In this document: positions 56,723-64,000 of the stretch, in pieces
Numbering within the stretch: the stretch's first letter is position 1
Layout: each line of letters starts with the position of its first letter
NCBI GenBank assembly: GCA_029641185.1
Contig: JAPWGK010000026.1
Location: 1 to 64,000, forward strand
Source of the DNA: Pseudofabraea citricarpa
Lineage: Eukaryota > Ascomycota > Leotiomycetes > Helotiales > Dermateaceae
Direction: 5' to 3'
DNA: 64,000 nt
Made by a program: the position numbers and the translations under genes
Notes under the pieces: model-generated
The model's database searches: none
Told to the model about the DNA's origin: nothing
The model's input: only the letters and a program-made list of their open reading frames with translations

Positions 56723-57496
56723 ATGATTATATAGGGCATTTAGGCGTTTTGGGCATTCGGAGCGATTATGGTATTCAACCTCATTTACTCCGCATTCATC
56801 TCATCTTTTGCATTTCTAGAAATTTAATAAACAAATTATAATTCTCAGCCTCAAATATTAAGAAAACTCGGAAATATTTCAGTGCTAGTTGACTTTTCCT
56901 TCCGCAATGCGGAAATAATCCTTATATACCTTCGCAGGTGGACGTTATAAAATCGTGAAACTAGGTAGCTAACAATTTCTTCCAGAGCGTTGTTAAATCT
57001 ACTAAGCTTATTTGAGATACACAAAAAGGAAGAGCTTCTTTAGGAATAACAATAGAAGTGATTCTGGCGACAAGGGTAACATTGACAACAGCATTAAAAG
57101 ATAAGGCAAAAAAAGGGAAGATATGCGGCCGTCTACGAAACCAACCATCAAAAGACGCAGGCTTTCCTCTTTGGAGCATGGATCACGGACTCCTGCTGGG
57201 TCGGATGCTTTTGTCTGACGCGGAAAAGTAATTGCGAAGAAGAGTAACTCAACCATTCCGGAGAAAACTTTGGTATACTGACGCTTTTTTGATATCAAGT
57301 CCCTCGCAGTTAATTTGCACTTTCCAATGTGCTTCAGAAATGGTGAACACGCTGATGCTTCTTGGATATCAAACACTCTTTTGCTACTAGATGTCGTTTC
57401 ACGGCTTAGGTAGAACGAACTTTTGTTAAGAATATATTATATACCATGTATAGGATGAGGTAATGCGAATAATATAAAACTGTTCCAAAACTACTG
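56723..57496. other. Convergent gap, Flc-type to methyltransferase
   Basis: About 770 bp with no supported gene. A frame of 122 codons on the minus strand (57008-57376) has no motif and looks like chance. Confidence 0.4.
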
Positions 57497-58780
57497 TTAA
57501 TTCTCAACATCAGCCAGGGACAGATTTTCCTCTGGTTTCTGGCCATAAACTATCCATCTAATAACTATGTCAGATCCTCTTCTGCTCTCAATTGTACGGT
57601 GTAGCTATTCAAATAAAAGTTCTTACATAGGAATATAGGAATGCATCTTCGTATTCATCATGTCTTTCCGTACATCGATCAAAAATACTTCAGTCTCCTG
57701 CTGACTCATACCTAGCATTCTCGTGAAAATAGCCATGCTTATGCCTGAAAGACCGCTAACAAAGTTCTCATTGGTCCACATACCTATTAAGATGTCAGTT
57801 TCCCACACAGTCGCCTTTAAAGTTGGTTATCAAAATATAAAACAAATACGGGATATGAAATACATACCAAGCTCCTTAAACTTCTTGTCTTTTGGCCATC
57901 GGTTTAACGGCCATTTGTGCTCCACCTTGACCACATTAATGAAGCCAGCTGCTTCAAGCTGAGTTTTATAGTGCTTGGCACTATCAATATGACGTCCATA
58001 AGTACGCATAGCTTGAGTCAATGAGTCTCCCCATCTGTGAAGTGCCGAGTCCACTGGCACAGTGCCATCATCGCATGCCGCGGGAAAGATAGAATCACTG
58101 ACTTCTATAAAGCCGCCAGGATTAAGATTGTGGAAGCTTTGCTCAAAGAACCGTGGCCAATCAGCTATAGATCCATTCAACATGCGAGCATATATAAAAT
58201 CGAAGTTTTCGGCAAAGGTCCAAGGCTCTTCCAAATCGTCGATCTGAAATGCGAGGTTGGGTGGTACAAAAGATGGCTGGATTGGGCTGCAAGCCGCATT
58301 GACTTCAGTATGATTCATGTCTTAGATCAAAGCGATACTGACCTGAGATCGACACCTATCACTTGAGATTCTGGATGATCATCTGCAAAGTCCATTGCCC
58401 AGATCCCGGTTCCCGTCCCGGCGTCTAAAACACGATGCACTTGTTTGGCCTTTCCGATGGGTGCGATGTGTAGTTTATTTTTCAAGGTCAAGCCCCACAG
58501 ATGATGTTGAAGATCTAGAGATAAACCTATAAGCATACGTGAAAAAGTCTGGTCACAAAATTGACATACCCAGACGGTCATTCTCACTCTCATCATTCGG
58601 TAGAATATATTTTCCTTCCTTGTACGCATGATAGGTTCTTCCATTCTCCTTGCGATGTTTTAAAATTGACGACGCGATTGATGTTGTGGAGCTAGCGATA
58701 CTGCTACCTTCAATCGCTGAATCACTGTCGTTCCAGGTGTCTGGCTCCGCGTCAAGAGGCTGGTTCGTTGGGCCACACAT
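57497..58780 (-). CDS. LaeA/UMTA-like SAM-dependent methyltransferase
   Basis: Five exons, 58780-58570, 58526-58343, 58286-57868, 57783-57627 and 57557-57497, keep frame and give 343 residues. The frame stays open upstream, but the ATG at 58780 gives the usual Ser/Thr-rich N-terminus. ENGRTYHAYKEGKYILPNDE is the family start. Motif I is VLDAGTGTGIWAMDF near 103-117, then QVIGVDLR, FDFIYARML, FEQSFHNLNPGGFIEV, and the C-terminal MLGMSQQETEVFLIDVRKDM with SYIPIWIVYGQKP. The last acceptor was chosen at 57558 because the nearer AG would create an early stop. LaeA relatives regulate or tailor secondary metabolites; most UMTA copies are uncharacterised. Confidence 0.88.
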
Positions 58781-61183
58781 GGCTGCCAAAGAAAAATCCA
58801 AACAGCTGAGGTTCGGGTTTCTGGGAAAAGTCTCGGTCTTATATATTACCATGCATCCGCCACTGTTTTCCAGTCCCTGGGCATGTGCAACGATCTTAGA
58901 CATCCAAGATCGCAAAAATAGAACCGGATTGGAGGCAACAGTGGTGGGGTCCTGTCAAATGGTGGTTGCCATTTCCGCGGGCCGAGTTCTAGGGTTCTCG
59001 GCCAATGACCTGCTTAAAATTTCGGGAGAGCATGCGAAGAAAAGGCAGCGCGTGTGGGAATTGGTTGTGATGCTTCGCGTGTTGCATTGCATCACTCTAG
59101 TGCATGTTGTACATCACACCACTGGATTTTATGTTCAGCGCCAGTCATACTGTATTTTACTTTCAATTCAATAGTATTTATCTCTTGATAATTCATGTCA
59201 CATAGCTATGCTAATCGTTATTTTTGGACCAAGCATCTTAAAGGAAATGTTCTGCCACTTGATGACATGATATGTGCATGAGCCAATAAAACATACCACT
59301 TTGACCATGTGACAAATCCGTGCACTGCTGGAACACATTCTCATCCTCTCCTTAGAAAAAAGAGGTAGAAAATAGAAAATAGAGAAAAAAAGAAAAGGAT
59401 CACCACAAAAGAGCTTGTTATATGTGAAGCTTACACGGCATATATTTGAATTTAAGCGACCGATGACAATCACCAAGACCTATTTTCGGTTTTTATATTG
59501 CAGTTTCTTAGCAAATGATTACTTCAGCTAAGATTTTTGCATTACTCATTGACTTGCAGTAACGAATGAAATGTTAAGCGTGTTGGAACCGAGTATATCA
59601 CAGATAACAATCTTTATTACGAGCTGTTTGGGACGCAATGCTTGGGAATTGAAGATTTAAATTTTCAAGTCTTGGTAAATCCAACCAGATTGTTAGTTCT
59701 GAATTTAGAAAGCCTGATTTAAGAAGTTTTCATCCATATTTCGGGTGCTCGTTCAGGATTATGTCCTCTTGACATCAAAAGTGCTCGCTTCTAGATCGGC
59801 CTAAACACCCGCAGATATAAGAGGTGGTATTAGGTGTTTGTGAGCTTTAAATTCCTACGAGTATATCTTTAATTTTCTGACGAGAGACTACTATATATTC
59901 GATTATGCACAAAATAGAATCAAAAACTAGTCGTTGATTGAAGTCGTCGCTTGTCAAACCTTTTGGTCTTTATTGCACGAACATCGAGATGTTCCTCGAA
60001 ATCGAGCCAAACTTTAAAGTTACAAAAACTGAATTTTGCTAAACGCTTATACATAGGAAGATGTTGCGGTGGTTAAAGAAATCAACAAAAGATAAGACAA
60101 CATTCACTATACCCTTTACTCTTTGTTATGTGTTCAAATACGATATCCGAGAACGAGCTTGGAAAGATGAGAAACCTTATCAAGCCGAGTCACCCTACCC
60201 GCATATATTACTCCAGGCTACCAATTCTTGTTCCCTATCTATACTGACGCCTAACCGTCTGATTCTCATAAATATTATAATGTTTAAAACTCTGGATATA
60301 TGCGCAAGTGCGCGAAGGATGTCTCTCTCTAAATCTGCGACTTAGAGATATCATACTAACAATTAAGTGTGCACTAAATTATTTTTAATGGCCTAGATCT
60401 TGATCGCGAGGAAAATTTGAGCACCATTTGGGAGCTATTCTGTCTTTCGCCTCAGAAGCACGACGTAGATATGGGAATTCTCGTCAAATAATACTCGGAT
60501 CATTTCCTCTGGTCCCTACCACTGTATCGAGATGGGCTTTCGTTCTCGCACCACAGAATTATATTCGAGTTGACATCATTTACAACATCGAAATTGTAAA
60601 GCCCACGCGTCCAAAATCGTAGCAGTCGACCGTTGTAACTTTAGCTCGTTTGATTGGTTATAAAGTCTTGTAACTTTAGATCAGACGAGATAATACGACG
60701 AACGACTGGTAAGATGGTGGTTCGGATTCACGTTGAATCGTTCGTATATTTTGTGAATGCGAGATCCGGAGGCTTAAGAGGAAGTTTAAATCTCTTAAGC
60801 TTCGTTCGTTCCCGACCTGTGTCCAATCACATAGCTCGCTACGGGAGTATCTTCCACTTAGGGGACTTCCAGTCGCTCGTTAACAAATTCTCGTACCCGG
60901 ACCGAGTTTTTCCCATCATCTGGCTGCAAGTTCCGGATACCCAGGAAACAAATGGTGAAATAATTAGGAAGATGATTGCGTAGCCCTTGCTCTCTTATGA
61001 TACTAGGAATCAATATTAGGTGGCTGGTTGGAGCGAACAATATAATCTTCACTTACTCCCCAAGTTGAATTCTTTTTTCATTCTTTTCCGACATTCATTG
61101 CAGATATTGCTTCCCAACCTAAGCACTGGACTCGAAATAAATCTCGCCAAACTACCAGGAAGAGTAGGTCTACACTCAACGAA
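58781..61183. other. Gene-poor stretch, 2.4 kb
   Basis: Composition is AT-leaning with no conserved motif. The longest frame (58650-59174, plus) overlaps the start of the methyltransferase and is a shadow plus chance extension. Other frames, up to 109 codons near 60654-60983, have no recognisable domain. An upstream exon of the small membrane protein could start near 61103. Confidence 0.45.
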
Positions 61184-61649
61184 ATGGGAGTTGCTGTACA
61201 AGCGACAGTCGCGCTTTTGCCACGCGCAGTTTTGGTGGCGCGTGATGGAAACAAGTCATGGTTTGACAAAAACAAAACATATGTAATTGGCGGAGCTGTT
61301 GGATTGGTATTCAACATCGTGCTATTGTTTTTCTAGTAGGTTTCAACTTGTTCGCGGATATGGGTGTCCTTCTAAACTGACTTTATCCAGTCTTCGATAT
61401 CGCAAGAAGAAGAAGGCTAGATTGGCAGCAGCTCAAAATGTAGCGCTACAGCGAAGAGCGTCTAGTCGACGACATTCTTCTTCCAGACACTCCAGTTCTA
61501 GATCCCCCCGTCATCACTCTACCAGACCCTCGAGCCACCGACATTCAAGACCCCGGCATAGCTCCCGAGATTATCGACCCGGCGTCGAGACAAGAGAGTA
61601 TCGTGGAGACATCGAATCTCAAACGACTGTACAGAGTGGCTTTAAATAA
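61184..61649 (+). CDS. Small single-pass membrane protein with basic Ser/Arg/His tail
   Basis: Two exons, 61184-61335 and 61391-61649, joined by a GTAGGT...CAG intron, give about 136 residues. A hydrophobic segment (YVIGGAVGLVFNIVLLFFY, about 33-51) is followed by a positive stop-transfer run (RYRKKKKARLAAAQ) and then a low-complexity tail full of SRR, SSSRH and RPRHSSR repeats. No family is recognised. The topology suggests a short outside part and a cytosolic basic tail. The frame stays open upstream (to about 61103, after a possible CAG acceptor), so an additional 5' exon is possible. The architecture resembles short fungal membrane proteins with one helix and a disordered tail. Confidence 0.6.
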
Positions 61650-63066
61650 AAAGAGAAGGCGGTCGGTACAAACAAATGAGTTATTGGGGAGGCTATCGAC
61701 TCTGGAAAGACCCCTTATTCTGGATAATTGTCAAAGACTGGATATTCACTGGAGAAATTATGATAATGATATATTGATGTAAGGAAGAGTAGGGACCAGG
61801 GGAGGTCTGGCGGGCGACGTTCAAGATGTGGTTGAGGGAAGTCCATAAATGCAGTAATAAAGAGGCGATATAATACAGGAAATTTCCGGCTATATGAAAT
61901 GTGTAAAGGGGGTATATGACAACTATTGAAAGTGCTTAGAGCTCATGTCCTCTTAAAAATTTCGAGTCCATGACATAGCGACAGGCCAAGAATCACACTA
62001 TACAAAATCTAACAAAACTCGTCGGCCTAAGATTACATTAAGCCAGAGAAAATCCACTTCTAGATTAGCATTTGATCAACTACTTACCTAGATCATAATT
62101 GAGAGCGATTAGCCGGTAACTCGTGACCAAATGTGCATGTGCGTGCGGTCTGCGGATAATAAGGATGAAATCAAGACTACGCAGATTCTAAGATATACTC
62201 AGGGGTAATGTAGATCAAAGCTTGTCTTACAGTGGATATAGAAAAATATTTCCCGGAAATCTGGTCCCGGTGTTGCATCTTGATTAGATTTGTATTTTGA
62301 TGATACATAAAAATCTGCATTTTCCCGCCATGGTATAACCGAAATACAAGACACAACTATTAATTCTGTATTAATAAATGATGAGGTAGAAAGGTGGATT
62401 TTGAGTATGATTAGCTGTTATCCAACATCAGCCGGGCTACCTATTGACTCCGGAACGATTTCATGTACAGTACAGTACAGTAGATGGAGCACGCTTACCC
62501 CGCAAATCCGGCATTTGTCCTTGGCGGTTCGAATGCCGATCAGTCCCTTTATGCTTGATATTTTAGCCTAATATATTTTAAGTGGAACTATCGGCCATCT
62601 CATTACCATAGCTCAAGTTCGTTTCACACATATGGGAATTTCATGCGCTGTACGCGAATGCAACTTGAAAGAGATTCTACCAACCAAAAGGCGCTTTTTT
62701 GCTTCCTGACTTCGCTTAGCGATTCCTGTCATTTTAATCGAAACTTAATATGGATTCATATATCACCCGATGCCGCGCTACTAATGTTTACCAAACTTGA
62801 CAAAAGGATAATAAGAACTCAGGGGAAGTGAACAATAAGAAGTGCTCCCTTCTCCCGCAAACTTTCAAAAGAGCCGCCTTGGCATTGCTCAATCAAGGTT
62901 AATTTACAACTGCAGTCAGTGCACTAGTACGGTCAAGATGTAGATATAAAGCTCGCCTGAGTACCCTCTCTAGATCTAAGGTACCTGCTTCTCAAGAGAT
63001 TCTTGGGACACCACTTTCGTTGATCACAAACTCCTCAGCTTTCATCAGCAATCTAATCTGGCCATC
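61650..63066. other. Intergenic region upstream of the CE5 esterase
   Basis: About 1.4 kb without a supported gene. A TATAAA box at 62945-62950 lies 117 bp before the esterase ATG. A short GTACA run (about 62464-62480) repeats three to four times. Confidence 0.45.
62945..62950 (+). promoter_or_regulatory. TATA box of the CE5 esterase
   Basis: TATAAA, 117 bp upstream of the ATG and followed by C/T-rich sequence, as expected for a strongly regulated fungal secretory gene. Confidence 0.55.
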
Positions 63067-63857
63067 ATGCTCCATAAGCTTGTTACTCTTTTACTCTTAG
63101 GCACTGCTCTCGGGAATCCGATAGGCCTTGAGAAAAGAGCCTGTCCCAATGTCCACGTTTTCGGAGCCCGCGAGACTACTGCATCAGCTGGTTTTGGATC
63201 TGCTGGTACTGTGGTGAACCTCATTCTCAATGCCTATGCTGGCGCGACATCAGAGGCAATCACATACCCTGCAGCTGGTGGTACTAGTTATGGAGCCTCG
63301 GTTGTCGCAGGCGTCAAAGCTGTCACTGATCAGGTCACCGCATTCGCTCAACAATGCCCAAGCACAAAGCTTGTACTTGTTGGCTATTCTCAAGTAAGAT
63401 CATTTTGACTTTCGTGAACGCTCTCTGACTAATTATTCATTAGGGCAGCCAAATTATGGATGATGCTATGTGTGGTGGAGGTGATCCGAACCAAGGGATA
63501 ACAAGTACTGCAATCCCAATATCCAGCTCTGTCATCAGTAAAGTCAAAGCTATGATCTGGATGGGAAACCCAAGATTCACGCCCGGAGCTCCATATAATG
63601 TTGGCACATCCACTCACGCTGGTGTAAGTGACCTTCTGCAAAACAACTTCACTCAAATGAAAACTTGTGCTAAAAATATCTTGTAGTTTGACCCAAGAAC
63701 GAGTGGTTTTGTCTGCCCCTCTTCTAGTATTATTCAGTCATACTGTGATGCAGCTGATCCATATTGTTCAAATGGTAACGATGCTGCTACTCATCAGGGT
63801 TATGGGACTGAGTATGGTCAAGCAGCTCTTACATTTGTGAAGAGCAAGCTTGGCTAA
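63067..63857 (+). CDS. Secreted CE5 esterase (acetylxylan esterase/cutinase family)
   Basis: Three exons, 63067-63393, 63444-63623 and 63687-63857, keep frame and give 225 residues, typical for the family. A signal peptide (LHKLVTLLLLGTALG) is followed by a dibasic KR site at about 23-24 and the mature start ACPNVHVFGARETTASAG. The first intron splits the nucleophile elbow GYSQG right after the Gln. Catalytic Ser is in VLVGYSQG (about 108), the Asp in DPYC (193) and His in ATHQGYG (205); even-numbered Cys residues fit disulfides. The ARETTASAGFGSAG start points to acetylxylan esterase II type rather than classic cutinase. It acts outside the cell on plant wall xylan or cutin. Confidence 0.92.
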
Positions 63858-64000
63858 AAGTGTACCATTACAAGCGCATGGATGCACTATCTGCAATTTT
63901 AATGGCAAAAAAAATGGAAACTGTAAATGTTGTGTATTTGTCGTTGACCATCTGGAAGTTTTGCAATTCAAAAGCCACAGCAAAAAAGTTGCAGCAACAT
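63858..64000. other. 3' region of the CE5 esterase
   Basis: The last 143 bases hold the 3' end of the esterase transcript and an A-run near 63907. No gene is seen. Confidence 0.4.

Noticed and set aside
57008..57376. 122-codon minus-strand frame downstream of the Flc-type gene
   Set aside because: No family motif, hydrophobic by chance, in a convergent gap.
58650..59174. 174-codon plus-strand frame
   Set aside because: It overlaps the first exons of the methyltransferase on the other strand and has no domain signature.
10441..64000. tRNA, rRNA or CRISPR features
   Set aside because: I found no convincing tRNA box pattern, no rRNA sequence and no array of spaced repeats. CRISPR is not expected in a fungus.

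Overview
This window is a chromosome piece from a filamentous ascomycete (Pezizomycotina; gene style fits Leotiomycetes or a related class, but I cannot fix the genus). Evidence: short GT-AG introns of about 45-90 nt, Zn2Cys6 regulators, a class III chitin synthase, a Ppo-type oxylipin enzyme, a LaeA-like methyltransferase, and a block destroyed by repeat-induced point mutation (RIP). The window is strongly two-speed.

Region 1 (1-10440) is an extremely AT-rich isochore in which CpA/TpG dinucleotides are almost absent and every frame is full of stops. It contains one complete but dead Ty3/gypsy LTR retrotransposon (2089-8421). It has two ~346 bp LTRs, an apparent 5-bp target duplication, and recognisable remains of gag zinc knuckle, protease, reverse transcriptase, RNase H, integrase and chromodomain-like tail. 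It lies in other RIP-mutated repeat sequence. No telomere repeat is seen.

Region 2 (10441-20600) is a sparse transition zone. It holds a broken nucleotidyltransferase-like gene, a second gene of similar type, an aminoglycoside-phosphotransferase-like kinase, a carboxymuconolactone-decarboxylase/AhpD-like protein and a DUF3500 protein.

Region 3 (21137-30088) holds the divergent quinate regulators: the QutA/QA-1F-type activator and the QutR/QA-1S-type repressor, without the structural quinate genes. An atypical SDR and a secreted CrtC/Diels-Alderase-like protein follow.

Region 4 (30435-43287) looks like a catabolic gene cluster. It has a Zn2Cys6 regulator, an aldo-keto reductase, a QutD/GatA-type MFS transporter, a cytosolic bacterial-type BNR/sialidase-like protein, a DHDPS-family aldolase divergent from a second aldo-keto reductase, and an alpha/beta hydrolase. 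Import, intracellular hydrolysis, retro-aldol cleavage to pyruvate plus an aldehyde, and reduction of the aldehyde would make one coherent sugar-acid (possibly KDN/sialic-acid-like or hexuronate) pathway. This assignment is inference and is the most interesting part of the window.

Region 5 (44080-64000) has ordinary fungal genes: a DUF2235 hydrolase, a fused fatty-acid dioxygenase/P450 (Ppo family), a class III chitin synthase divergent from a TRP/Flc-type membrane protein, a LaeA/UMTA-like methyltransferase, a small single-pass protein with a basic Ser/Arg/His tail, and a secreted CE5 esterase. Exon boundaries given below were worked out by hand from splice signals and reading-frame continuity; each joined set keeps an open frame.
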